DNA of 64,000 nt from Bin5 sp009843665 (GCA_965220285.1 OZ244818.1:558001-622000), one strand, 5' to 3'. Numbered from the stretch's first letter, positions 41,535 to 50,284 are shown. Notes: generated by a model not told the origin, from the letters alone. Translations and numbers: made by a program.

Positions 41535-42743
41535 ATGTCCGTCAAACCATATAACATCGAACAGTCCAAGGCCCTTCTCGACCGCTCCGATCAGCTAATT
41601 GTGCGAGGATGTCAAGGGCACAAGCGCAGTCACGATATGCTCGCGCTCGGTTATCCCGTCTTTACGCAGCGCGCGGCCGGCGCCCGTTTTTGGGACGTGG
41701 ACGGCAACGAGTATCTGGACTATCTGATGGGCTTCGGCCCTATCCTGCTCGGATACAACGATCCTGTCATCAACGCGGCGGTGCAGGCGCAGATGGATGA
41801 GGGCACGATTTACAGTACGGCGCACCCCAAAGAACTCGAGGTCGCGGAGATGCTGATCGACCTGATTCCTGCAGTGGAGATGCTCGGCTTTCTGATCGGG
41901 GGCAGTGCGGCCACGTCGGCGGCGGTGCGGCTTGCCAGGGCTTATACCGGACGCGACAAAGTCATCCGCAGCGGTTACCACGGGTGGCACGACTGGTCAC
42001 GCACAGAGGATGAGGGCGCGCCTTCGGTTATCGCTCCTCTCACGATTGAAGCACCCTACGGGGATCTCGATGCATTGGAGGACATATTCAAGCAGAACGA
42101 CAACGAGGTCGCTTGCGTGATCATGGAGACGATCCGCGACAGCGGGCCGCCGGAAGGATTCCTGCAAGGCTGCGTGGATATGGCGCATGATTACGGCGCC
42201 CTGTGTATCTTTGACGAGGTCAAGGTTGGTTTTCGGGTTGCATTCGGCGGGGCAGGGGAGTACTACGGGGTCACACCCGATCTGACGGCTTTCGCGAAGG
42301 CCTGTGCGAATGGATATCCCGGCAGTTTTGTCGGCGGCCGCAAGGAAATCCTGGACTCGCCGCAGTGCCAGTCCAGCTGGATGGCGGCGACGTTTCACTG
42401 CGATCTGCCCAGCCTGGTCGCCATTGAGACTGTCATCAAAGAGGTGAAACGGCGCGACGGGATCGCTTACCAGTGGAAGATCGGTAATCGACTGATCGAA
42501 GGCATCAATGCAGCTTGTGAAGAGGGCGGCCTCGGTTACCGGTTGACCGGCACAGGGCCCATGCCCACGCCGGTCACGGAAGAGGAGGACAAAGACCGTT
42601 GCATCGCCATGCTCCAGGGGTGCCTGGCTCGCGGCTTCTACCTTCATCCCATGCACCCGATGTTTCTGACTCTCTCTCACACGGAGCAGGATATCGAGGA
42701 CACAATCACGGCTGTGCAGGAGTCGATTGCAGATCTGAATTGA
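41535..42743 (+). CDS. Class III PLP-dependent aminotransferase (glutamate-1-semialdehyde aminomutase-like)
   Basis: 402 residues with the family landmarks: DVDGNEYLDYLMGFGPILLGY, the phosphate-binding GGSAATSAA region, the PLP-stacking YHGWHDW, the PLP-N1 Asp227 in CIFDEVKVGFR and Lys255 in TAFAKACANGYP as the probable Schiff base. The overall layout is closer to glutamate-1-semialdehyde 2,1-aminomutase than to omega-transaminases. With no haem-biosynthesis neighbours, an omega-amino-acid or amino-sugar role is more likely. It lies between two PhyH genes with 130 bp upstream and 88 bp downstream. Confidence 0.9.
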   Translation: MSVKPYNIEQSKALLDRSDQLIVRGCQGHKRSHDMLALGYPVFTQRAAGARFWDVDGNEYLDYLMGFGPILLGYNDPVINAAVQAQMDEGTIYSTAHPKELEVAEMLIDLIPAVEMLGFLIGGSAATSAAVRLARAYTGRDKVIRSGYHGWHDWSRTEDEGAPSVIAPLTIEAPYGDLDALEDIFKQNDNEVACVIMETIRDSGPPEGFLQGCVDMAHDYGALCIFDEVKVGFRVAFGGAGEYYGVTPDLTAFAKACANGYPGSFVGGRKEILDSPQCQSSWMAATFHCDLPSLVAIETVIKEVKRRDGIAYQWKIGNRLIEGINAACEEGGLGYRLTGTGPMPTPVTEEEDKDRCIAMLQGCLARGFYLHPMHPMFLTLSHTEQDIEDTITAVQESIADLN

Positions 42744-42831
42744 GGATTCAGGCGATGTTACAGCTTGGTGTCGGAACAAGGTCAGGCTACGGAAAGCCTT
42801 CCTACCTCTTTCGACTGGAGCATACTGACAG

Positions 42832-43749
42832 GTGGCCAGTGAGCAGATGAGCGAACGAATCGAAGTTCCCACTGTGGTGGAGCAGGAGCAGGTCGAATTC
42901 TATGTGGACAACGGCTATCTTGCCGTGCCCGACCTGTTAGACGCGGCTGAACTGGATGAGTTGAAGCGGGACATTGTCAAAGTCGCCCGCGGGGGATATC
43001 CCAATTTGACCATCGAACCGGTGCCGCCAGAACTGAGCGATGAAGAGGTTCTCTCCAAGATTCTGGCCATCCATCAGCCGCATTATGTCAGTCCGATCAT
43101 GGAAAAATACACCCGGCACGCGATGATCAGCGGCGTGCTCAGTCAGATAACGGGCGCGCATCTGGCGCACTGGTCAGGGAACGTGAAGTGCATGCAGTCG
43201 ATGCTGTTTATCAAACCGCCGGGCTACCAGGGGCAGTCCTGGCACCAGGACGAAAACTACATTCCAACCCGCGACCGTTCGTTAATCGGCGCGTGGATTG
43301 CGATCGACGATGCCTACGTTGAGAACGGCTGCATGTGGGTCATTCCGGGATCGCAGCGGCGTGGATATCTCTACCCCACGCGCAGACACGGCAATCCGGA
43401 TGAGTTCGACACGCACGACGAGATGGCGACCGGGTTTGATGAGTCGCCTCAGGTGCCGGTTGAGGTGAAGGCCGGCAGTGTCGTATTTTTCAACGGTTAT
43501 CTACTGCACCAATCTCTGCGAAACCGCACGAAGGAAAATTACCGCCGCGTGCTGGTCAACCACTATTTGAGCAGCGAATCACTGCTGCCCTGGATCAAGA
43601 CGTCCGATGAACAGCCGGTGGCTCGTGTCGATGTACGCCGTGTCATTCCGGTGGCGGGCGTTGATCCCTACGCCTGGAAGGGATACGAAAGGAGTCCTGC
43701 GGAAGAGACCAGGCTCTATATACGGAAAGCGACCTTCGACGAGGAATGA
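42832..43749 (+). CDS. PhyH-family Fe(II)/2-oxoglutarate dioxygenase
   Basis: 305 residues from the GTG at 42832; an ATG at 42847 is an equally possible start, as neither has a strong ribosome binding site. Iron ligands are His138 and Asp140 (SWHQDENY) and His226 (YLLHQSLRNRTKENYRRVL). The core AWIAIDDAYVENGCMWVIPGSQ is typical. It is a separate PhyH subfamily from the 40589 copy, with a longer N-terminal domain (EQVEFYVDNGYLAVPDL). It is followed by the DUF4380 gene 78 bp later. A small-molecule hydroxylation or halogenation-type reaction is assumed from family knowledge. Confidence 0.9.
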   Translation: MASEQMSERIEVPTVVEQEQVEFYVDNGYLAVPDLLDAAELDELKRDIVKVARGGYPNLTIEPVPPELSDEEVLSKILAIHQPHYVSPIMEKYTRHAMISGVLSQITGAHLAHWSGNVKCMQSMLFIKPPGYQGQSWHQDENYIPTRDRSLIGAWIAIDDAYVENGCMWVIPGSQRRGYLYPTRRHGNPDEFDTHDEMATGFDESPQVPVEVKAGSVVFFNGYLLHQSLRNRTKENYRRVLVNHYLSSESLLPWIKTSDEQPVARVDVRRVIPVAGVDPYAWKGYERSPAEETRLYIRKATFDEE

Positions 43750-43827
43750 AGCAACCCAGAAAGATGAAGGAAACTCCTCGCTTGTTCTCCACTTAGTTCG
43801 CTCCAAAGGGTCGGAGGCAATTTCTGC

Positions 43828-45138
43828 ATGGCTGGTCAGGGTGCCGCGGTATCAGATTGCCGCATAGAACATATCGGTTTTCATGGATGGGAGGCTGTCA
43901 GGCTGAGTAACGGCCTGGTTAGCCTGGTTGCGGTGCCGGACGTCGGCGGCCGTATTATGGCCTATAACCTGGGGGACTACCCCTATCTGTGGTTCGACCG
44001 CAACCTCGCGGGCAAGCTCTTCTCTGCCGAGGAAAACATGGGCGACGGCAGCATCGTTGCGTGGAAAAACTACGGCGGCGACAAGACCTGGCCGGCGCCC
44101 CAGGGTTGGGACCGTCCTGACCAGTGGCACGGCCCGCCGGACCCGGTGCTCGACACCGGGCGCTACGATCTAGAGATCCTGGGCTCGTCGGCCGACTCAG
44201 CCGCGATTCGCATGAAGAGCCTTCCCGACCCCCGTACAGGCGTACAGATCTCCCGCCAGGTTACCCTGCATGCCGGCGGCGGCCGCGTCAGCCTTCACCT
44301 GGAAATGACGAATGTCTCCGACCAGGTGCGATCCTGGGGTATTTGGGACATCGTTCAAGTGGATGCTACGAGCCATGATGACAGCGGCCGGGAGACCCAC
44401 AACGAACAGGCCTGGCTTTACATTCCCACCAGTTCAGACAGCCGCTTCTCACGGGGTTTTAACGTTATGTTCGGGGAGGAGGACAACCCTGAATGGCAGC
44501 CCGAAGTGCGACCAGATCTTTTGGGGGCGCAGTATCTGTACCAGCTTGGCAAGATTGGCATTGATTCGACTGCCGGCTGGATCGCTTTCGTCAACCAGGC
44601 GACCGATTTCGCGTTCTGCCAGTGTTTTACCTATTTCCCCGGCGAAGAATATCCCGATGACGGCGCGTCGGTTGAATGTTGGACGACAGGGCACGGCGAG
44701 CCTGTGGGGGGTCTCGATTTTGGCAAGCTTAACCTCTTCCACATGGAGGCCGAAATTCTGGGACCTTTGCGCAGTATGGGCCCCGGTGAAACTCAGAGCC
44801 TGGATATTGACTGGTACGTTACCCGCTGTCCCGGCCCTATCGTCAACGTCACTGATGCCGGCTGTGCCAATCAGCAGTTGAAGGCCGAGTCAATCGACGC
44901 GGGAATCCGTTTTACGGGTGTCTTCGGCCTCTTCCACCTGGGCAACGTGCAGCTCGTTTGGCTGGATGAAAATAGGCGCAGCGTGGGAGCAGAGACTTTG
45001 GCCCTCGTCAATCCTCTCAACGTGCTGCGAGTGGACTGCGTGCGCAGGCCGCCGCCCGGTGCGCAGGTTGCGCAACTGCTTTTGTGCGACGTACAGGGCC
45101 AGCCCATCTCGCAACTGGACAGTTGCCCCATCCGCTAA
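43828..45138 (+). CDS. DUF4380 family protein
   Basis: 436 residues after GGAGG. The DUF4380 feature is NYGGDKTWPAPQGW near residue 80, following GGRIMAYNLGD. The body is beta-rich (SLHLEMTNVSDQVRSWGIWDIVQVDAT), resembling the galactose-mutarotase-like supersandwich. The function of the family is not established; a carbohydrate-binding or mutarotase-like role is inferred from fold and context. The following GH5-like gene starts 22 bp after its stop and shares a transcript in all likelihood. No signal peptide is seen. Confidence 0.8.
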   Translation: MAGQGAAVSDCRIEHIGFHGWEAVRLSNGLVSLVAVPDVGGRIMAYNLGDYPYLWFDRNLAGKLFSAEENMGDGSIVAWKNYGGDKTWPAPQGWDRPDQWHGPPDPVLDTGRYDLEILGSSADSAAIRMKSLPDPRTGVQISRQVTLHAGGGRVSLHLEMTNVSDQVRSWGIWDIVQVDATSHDDSGRETHNEQAWLYIPTSSDSRFSRGFNVMFGEEDNPEWQPEVRPDLLGAQYLYQLGKIGIDSTAGWIAFVNQATDFAFCQCFTYFPGEEYPDDGASVECWTTGHGEPVGGLDFGKLNLFHMEAEILGPLRSMGPGETQSLDIDWYVTRCPGPIVNVTDAGCANQQLKAESIDAGIRFTGVFGLFHLGNVQLVWLDENRRSVGAETLALVNPLNVLRVDCVRRPPPGAQVAQLLLCDVQGQPISQLDSCPIR

Positions 45139-45160
45139 GAAGTACGGGAGGACGAACCAA

Positions 45161-46375
45161 GTGGAGTACCTCAGTCCTTATGGCCATCTGCGCGGTTTCA
45201 ACTACGTGCCCAGTACAGCCGTCAACGACATCGCGTTTTGGCGCGACTACGACGAGGCACTTGTCGAGTGTGAACTGACTTTTGCCCAGCGGCTGGGGCT
45301 GAACAGCGCGCGTCCATTTCTGGCTTACGTCGTCTACGAACACGACCCCAAGAGTTTTCTGGACCGGCTCAGACATTTCGTGCGTGCGGCCCACGACCGA
45401 GGAATCAGCGTTATGCCGGTGGTGTGGGACTCCTGCTTTGACGACACGCGTCCCACGATCGACTCGACAGAGAACAAGTGGATTCCGAATCCCGGCGTGC
45501 AGCGGTTGGGTCCTGAGTTCTGGCCGGACGGCGAAGCCTATTGCGCAGACCTGGTGCAGACTCTGGGTACCGAGCCTGGGCTGACGATGTGGGATATCAT
45601 GAACGAGCCGCTGATAACCAGTTGGGTGAGGGATGATACCCCGGAGAGGGAGGAGCGCAAGAGCACAATTTGGAGGTTTGTGCATCATTTTTGCGGTGTG
45701 ATGAAAGAACTTGACAGGGCGCATCCGATCACAGTTGGTGTGGCCAATGTCACAACGCTGCCAAACGTCGAGGCCCATGTGGACGTGCTCTCCTATCACG
45801 ATTATCAATCTACCCGCGCCGCGATCCGCGCACAGATCGATGACGGTATCCGCGTGGCGAAAGCCAACCAGAAGCCGATCTTCATTTCGGAACTGGCCTG
45901 CCTGGCGCGAGCCAACCCGTACGACGTAACGCTGGAAATCTGCCAGGAGGCAGGGATCGGCTGGTATCTGTGGGAGTTGATGATAGGCAGGAGCCGCTGG
46001 CGGGACATTCACGGCGTAGTCTATCCCGATGGGACCGTGCGGGACCCCAGCATCGTCGCCGCGATCCAAGGTTTTTTCCGCCGTCGGGGACCGGACATGA
46101 TCCCGCCTGCGGTGGACAAGGAAGGAGCCGCCACACGGGTACTCGGCCAGGCTGCCGTGTGGCTGGGAACGTCTAATGCTGATTACGCACAGGGTGCGGT
46201 ATTGCTTGAAACTATCGCCAACCTGCTGGAGGCTGGCGAGCATGTGCCGATGAGCAGTCCGCCCAGCGCGAGGGTGCTGGCGCTTGCCGGGGCGGAAGAG
46301 AACGGCTCGAATCGGGCTGAGCTTGTCCGCCTGCTGGTCTTGTGGGGTGAAGCACTGGCCGCTGCAAGTTCCTGA
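45161..46375 (+). CDS. GH5-like TIM-barrel glycoside hydrolase
   Basis: 404 residues beginning at GTG 45161 with GGGAGGA ahead; the long upstream open frame is a shadow of the DUF4380 gene. Clan GH-A landmarks: RGFNYVPST at the N-terminus, WDIMNEP with the acid/base Glu149, and IFISELACL with the nucleophile Glu244. YHDYQSTRAA lies between them. The C-terminal 100 residues form an extra alpha-helical region. It lacks a secretion signal and is therefore probably intracellular, acting on imported oligosaccharides. It is coupled to the DUF4380 gene. Mannanase, glucanase or galactosidase activity cannot be told apart. Confidence 0.82.
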   Translation: MEYLSPYGHLRGFNYVPSTAVNDIAFWRDYDEALVECELTFAQRLGLNSARPFLAYVVYEHDPKSFLDRLRHFVRAAHDRGISVMPVVWDSCFDDTRPTIDSTENKWIPNPGVQRLGPEFWPDGEAYCADLVQTLGTEPGLTMWDIMNEPLITSWVRDDTPEREERKSTIWRFVHHFCGVMKELDRAHPITVGVANVTTLPNVEAHVDVLSYHDYQSTRAAIRAQIDDGIRVAKANQKPIFISELACLARANPYDVTLEICQEAGIGWYLWELMIGRSRWRDIHGVVYPDGTVRDPSIVAAIQGFFRRRGPDMIPPAVDKEGAATRVLGQAAVWLGTSNADYAQGAVLLETIANLLEAGEHVPMSSPPSARVLALAGAEENGSNRAELVRLLVLWGEALAAASS

Positions 46376-46414
46376 AGAAGGAATACTCGGTTGTTCACAG
46401 TCCGCCGACTGGTG

Positions 46415-46938
46415 GGGTGCATCCCAGATTTGGGGTGGGAACAGTCTGGCGGGGATTCAGTGCCAACGGTGGCTGGGGTTGTTTACCGTCTTTGGGCGAG
46501 ACGCAGTGCAGGCGTCAGGCCTGGGCGTACGGTGGAGTCCGTCAGTTAGAGAGGGTGCGAGGGCAGGCACAAAGGCGAGGAGAGAGTGGAGAGGAGTGAG
46601 GAGAGAGTGCCGCAGTTTTATCTGAGTGGGACTGGCTCGGAACCTGGCGGGGCGTGGTCTGGCGAAACTCGCTGGATTGGGCACCCGTCACCAATATCGA
46701 CACCAGGTCGGCGAGGCATGTTGTAGGAGAGGGGGCGTTGCGGGGGCGGAGCCCCCGCACAAGGGAGGGCCGAATAGGCCCGACCGCCCGGAACTGCAGT
46801 TTTTAGTAGTCAGTTTTTAGTTTTTAGTGGTTAGGGGGCAAGTTCTGCGCTTCCCCTGGCTCAGAGTTGAACGTGAGATGGTTGGGGCTCCGCAGCGACC
46901 TGAGGCATGGAGAAGTTCGCCCCCATTTTGGGATGCAC
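46415..46938 (+). repeat. Interspersed intergenic element, copy 2
   Basis: 524 bp. It starts GGGTGCATCCCAGATTTGGGG and ends CCCCCATTTTGGGATGCAC. The shared core (GGGCACCCGT, GACACCAGGTCGG) and the hairpin TGCGGGGGC-GGA-GCCCCCGCA (46739-46759) are conserved. Here the purine-rich module (GAGAGAGTGGAGAGGAGTGAG) lies before the core rather than after, and the core is followed by several TTTTTAG/GTCAG-type repeats. It sits between the GH5-like stop and the ThuA start; the right end is 63 bp before that ATG. Confidence 0.75.
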
Positions 46939-47001
46939 GCTAGTGGTGGTTGTGCATAACGTAGTAGGCAATTTAATATCGCGGTTGAAAGGAACTACAG
47001 A

Positions 47002-47652
47002 ATGCGAACCCTGGTGTTTTGCGACGACAGCGCCCATCCGGCCTCTCTGACGCGGGATGGACTGGCTGCCCTGGAGGACTGCGGGCTTGAGTTTGATTGG
47101 GTGGAGGCGCCCTGCGGCTGGCGGACCGAGAGTTTGCATCAGTACCCGCTCGTCATCTTCTCCAAAGCCAACAACCGCTCTCGGGTTGACCATGAACCCT
47201 GGGCCACCGAGGAGACAGGAAAGGCGTTTGCCGACTACGTCGCCGCAGGCAACGGCATTCTCTTTCTGCATTCGGGTACGGCACTGTACGACGACTCGCC
47301 CTCGCTTTGCCGCCTGATGGGTGGGATTTTCACAGGCCACCCGGCGCAGTGCCCGGTAACGGTAGCGCCACGCGCCGGCCATCCGCTGACCGCAGGCAGT
47401 TCATCCTTTACGTTGATGGACGAACATTACATGATGGAGATGAACGATCCCGATGTGGATCTCTTTCTCCATTCCGAATCGGAACACGGCAGGCAACCAG
47501 CCGGCTGGACGCGCAGGCAAGGCAAGGGCCGGGTCTGCGTCGTGACGCCCGGGCACAATCCGGAAGTCTGGCGCCATCCCTCTTTTCAGGCCTTGTTGCG
47601 CAACTGTTTGTCGTGGTGCACGCCGGAAGGCGAACGCGGAGGGGAGCTGTGA
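47002..47652 (+). CDS. ThuA domain protein (trehalose-utilisation type)
   Basis: 216 residues, preceded by GAAAGGAA. The ThuA fold (glutamine-amidotransferase-like) is suggested by YPLVIFSKANN, ADYVAAGNGILFLHSG, LMGGIFTGHP and RVCVVTPGHNPEVWRHPSF. The family includes the trehalose-utilisation protein ThuA, and its catalytic function is mostly unknown. The stop is two bases before the first aldo/keto-reductase-like gene, so the three form one operon. A role in oxidised-disaccharide metabolism is plausible because ThuA/ThuB oxidise trehalose-type sugars in Sinorhizobium. Confidence 0.85.
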   Translation: MRTLVFCDDSAHPASLTRDGLAALEDCGLEFDWVEAPCGWRTESLHQYPLVIFSKANNRSRVDHEPWATEETGKAFADYVAAGNGILFLHSGTALYDDSPSLCRLMGGIFTGHPAQCPVTVAPRAGHPLTAGSSSFTLMDEHYMMEMNDPDVDLFLHSESEHGRQPAGWTRRQGKGRVCVVTPGHNPEVWRHPSFQALLRNCLSWCTPEGERGGEL

Positions 47653-47654
47653 CC

Positions 47655-48599
47655 ATGGCCGACCCGATGTTGCCCCGCAGGCGGCTGGGCCGCACTGAAC
47701 TTGATATTCCGGTAATTCCGTTTGGCACGCTGGGATTCAGCAACAGTTTCGGTTTCGTCAGCGATGAGGATGCCGTCGGTCTGATAAGACATGCGATATC
47801 GTTGGGCGCCAATCACTTTGACTGTTCCCGGTGCTACGGGGACTCGATGCGCAAGCTGGGCCTGGCCCTGCTCGAAATTCCGCGTGAGGATGTGATCATC
47901 ACGGGGCGTCTGTGTTGTCACTCGGATGCGCCCTGGGGCGGCTATCACGGTGCAGGAGAAGCGGACTACTCAGCCGAACGCGCTATCCGCGACGTGGAGG
48001 ACCAGCTGGAACTTCTCGGAACCGACTACTTCGACGGCGTAATGATCCACGACCCCAACAGGATTGAACCCACGCTGGCCAGATACGGATCCCTGGCCGG
48101 TTTGCTTCAGCTCAAGGAACGGGGTCTGGTGCGCAACGTTGGTTTCGGGATGGAACCGCACGATTTCCACTTACAGGCCATTGCTACGGGGGAGGTCGAC
48201 CTGATCCTCTGCTTCAACGACTATAATCTTGTCCGCCAGACAGCTGCGGACAGGATACTGCCTGCAGCTGCCGCCGCCGATGTAGGCGTCCTGAACGGAT
48301 GGTCGATCCTGCGCGGCCTGCTGACCGGGGTCGACATTGACGAGGTCAGGACGCGACGACGCCACAGGGGCAACGACGATGCGGAGGCTGCCCGCGCTTA
48401 CTGGAACTGGTGCCGGGAGGAACAGATCGATCTACTGCAGCTGGCGATCCAGTTCTGCCTGCGAGAAAAGCGCATCCATGGAAACCCGATAGGCAGCCTG
48501 AATGTGGAACAGTTGGAGGCCAACATCCGCGCCGCTACGACGCCTCTGGACGACAGCGTTTGGACCAGGTTTCAGGAAGAGTTCGGCGTCGAGGTTTGA
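47655..48599 (+). CDS. Aldo/keto-reductase-fold protein with Arg in place of catalytic Lys (copy 1)
   Basis: 314 residues from ATG 47655. Fold landmarks are present: RRRLGRTELDIPVIPFGTLGF, Asp56 and Tyr61 in NHFDCSRCYGDS, His132 in MIHDP and the cofactor-side NGWSILRGLLTG and NPIGSLNVEQLEANI. The strand that normally ends in a catalytic Lys (V-x-x-T-K) reads DVIITGRLCCH: Arg85 occupies the Lys site and there are two Cys. Activity might be altered or shifted to a non-redox role. The paralogue at 48700-49650 shares the change, so it is not a sequencing error. It is co-transcribed with the ThuA gene. Confidence 0.85.
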   Translation: MADPMLPRRRLGRTELDIPVIPFGTLGFSNSFGFVSDEDAVGLIRHAISLGANHFDCSRCYGDSMRKLGLALLEIPREDVIITGRLCCHSDAPWGGYHGAGEADYSAERAIRDVEDQLELLGTDYFDGVMIHDPNRIEPTLARYGSLAGLLQLKERGLVRNVGFGMEPHDFHLQAIATGEVDLILCFNDYNLVRQTAADRILPAAAAADVGVLNGWSILRGLLTGVDIDEVRTRRRHRGNDDAEAARAYWNWCREEQIDLLQLAIQFCLREKRIHGNPIGSLNVEQLEANIRAATTPLDDSVWTRFQEEFGVEV

Positions 48600-48699
48600 T
48601 CGTGAGGAGTGCGGCGCAATTCAGTCATCCCAAAGGGCGAGCCGTGTTTCAGGACGGTTTGGCAAAGAATACTCGTGAAGTCAACTCAGGAGGCAAGCA

Positions 48700-49650
48700 A
48701 TGACCCAGACGCCACCACCGGTGCCGCGCCGCCGGCTCGGCCGGACTGAACTCTCAGTACCCGTCATTCCCTTCGGGACGCAGGGGTTCGGCAACCACTT
48801 CGGTTTTGTCAGCGACGAGGACGCGGTTGCCCTGATCAAACATGCGGTGTCGCTGGGCGTCAATCATTTTGACTGCGCCCGCTGTTACGGGGATTCTTTG
48901 CGCAAGCTGGGTCTGGCGCTGCGCGAGATACCGCGCGAAGACGTCATTGTCACGGGGCGTCTCTGCTGCCACTCGAATGCGCCGTGGGGCGGCTACCGGG
49001 GTGACGGCGAGCCCGACTATTCGGCCGAACGTGTGAACCGGGACGTGGAGGACCAGTTGAAGATCCTGGGCACTGATTACTTCGACGGCATGCTGATCCA
49101 CGACCCGAAGCGCATCGAACCCACCCTGGCCAAGGACGGCACGCTGGCCGGCCTGCTGCAGCTGAAGGCGAAGGGGTTGGTGCGCAACGCGGGGTACGGG
49201 ATGCGTGAGCACCATTTCCACCAGGAGGCGATCGCGACGGGCGACGTCGATCTCATCCTGTGCTTCAATGACTACAATCTCATCCGGCAGACTGCGGCGG
49301 GGACGGTTCTGCGCACGGCGGCGGAGGCCGACGTCGGCGTGATGAACGGCTGGTCGATCCTGCGGGGGCTGCTGACCGGAGCCGACATCGACAAGGCCAG
49401 AGAGCAGGGGCGTTACAGGAACGACGAGGACGTCGACGCGGCGCGGGGCATTTGGCAGTGGTGCCGTGAAGAGGAGATTGATCTCTTACAGCTGGCGATC
49501 CAGTTCTGTCTGCGAGAAGAGCGCATTCACGGCAACCCGATAGGCAGCTTGAACGCGGCGCAGTTGGAGGCGAACATTCGGGCGGCGGCTACGCCGGTGG
49601 AGGAGAGCGTGTGGGCGAAGTTCGAGGCGGAGTTTGGCGTCGCCGCGTAG
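48700..49650 (+). CDS. Aldo/keto-reductase-fold protein with Arg in place of catalytic Lys (copy 2)
   Basis: 316 residues from an ATG behind AGGAGG. It is a close paralogue of the upstream gene (most blocks align without gaps, such as GRTELSVPVIPFGTQGFGN and NGWSILRGLLTGADIDK). Asp58 and Tyr63 and His134 are kept, but the Lys position is Arg87 in DVIVTGRLCCHS. The tandem copies presumably arose by local duplication and then diverged in N-terminal length and in the C-terminal helix. Co-expression with the first copy is likely, 100 bp apart. Confidence 0.85.
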   Translation: MTQTPPPVPRRRLGRTELSVPVIPFGTQGFGNHFGFVSDEDAVALIKHAVSLGVNHFDCARCYGDSLRKLGLALREIPREDVIVTGRLCCHSNAPWGGYRGDGEPDYSAERVNRDVEDQLKILGTDYFDGMLIHDPKRIEPTLAKDGTLAGLLQLKAKGLVRNAGYGMREHHFHQEAIATGDVDLILCFNDYNLIRQTAAGTVLRTAAEADVGVMNGWSILRGLLTGADIDKAREQGRYRNDEDVDAARGIWQWCREEEIDLLQLAIQFCLREERIHGNPIGSLNAAQLEANIRAAATPVEESVWAKFEAEFGVAA

Positions 49651-49837
49651 ATGTAGCACAGGGTTCGGGCGCTCGATAGCCACCAAAATGTCATCATGTG
49701 GCCAGTTTAATCGCTTCGCTGGAGATACCGCTCATTCGTAAGCAGGCACGTCGTTGGATGGTCATGAAGGAGCAACAACATGCCCCTATGGTTGGGGGCA
49801 ACGAATGTCATTTTTCGCCTAAGGAAGCCGGTACCGC

Positions 49838-50268
49838 GGGGGCAACCCAAATCTGGTGTGGGAACAGTCTGGCGGCTTTTGGAAAGACGCAGGGGAGGCG
49901 CCAGGCCGGACATTATCGTGGGTTCCGTCAGTTGGAGGGGATGCGAAGGCAGGCACAAGGCCGGCACCTACGGGGAATTGATGGGACTGGCGCGACGTGG
50001 TTTGGCGAAACCCTTTCGATTGGGCACCTGTCGCCAATGTCGACACCCGGTCGGCCAGGGATGTTGTAGGAGAGGGGGCGTTGCGGGGGCGAAGCCCCCG
50101 CACAAGGGAGGGCCGAATAGGCCCGACCGCCCAGAACTGCAGTCGTCAGTGGTTAGTGGTCAGTTGTCAGAGACGGCGCACCTCTGCCTAAGGGTTGATG
50201 GCGGGCTGGCCATGGTTTCGTCGCCTTGAGAGATTTGCCAGAGCTCACCCCCATTTTTGGACTGCACC
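49838..50268 (+). repeat. Interspersed intergenic element, copy 3
   Basis: 431 bp. The left end reads GGGGGCAACCCAAATCTGG (more diverged) followed by GTGGGAACAGTCTGGCGG, shared with copy 2; the right end is CCCCCATTTTTGGACTGCACC. The core and hairpin TGCGGGGGC-GAA-GCCCCCGCA (50082-50102) are conserved; the stem is identical and only the loop differs. The tail again has CAGTGGTTAGTGGTCAG-type repeats. It lies between the second AKR stop and the binding protein of operon C, 199 bp before its ATG. Confidence 0.75.
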
Positions 50269-50284
50269 AGCGGAAAAATATCGT

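Noticed and set aside
45017..46243. Minus-strand frame of 408 residues over the GH5-like gene
   Set aside because: Opposite a hydrolase with both catalytic glutamates; no independent support.
46800..46840. TTTTTAG/GTCAG tandem short repeats in element copy 2 as an independent repeat or DnaA-like box set
   Set aside because: They are irregular, lie within the element tail and have no consensus match to known boxes.
34351..50268. The three repeats as a CRISPR array or as phage attachment sites
   Set aside because: They are hundreds of bases long, widely separated and unique in spacing; no cas or integrase genes are present.
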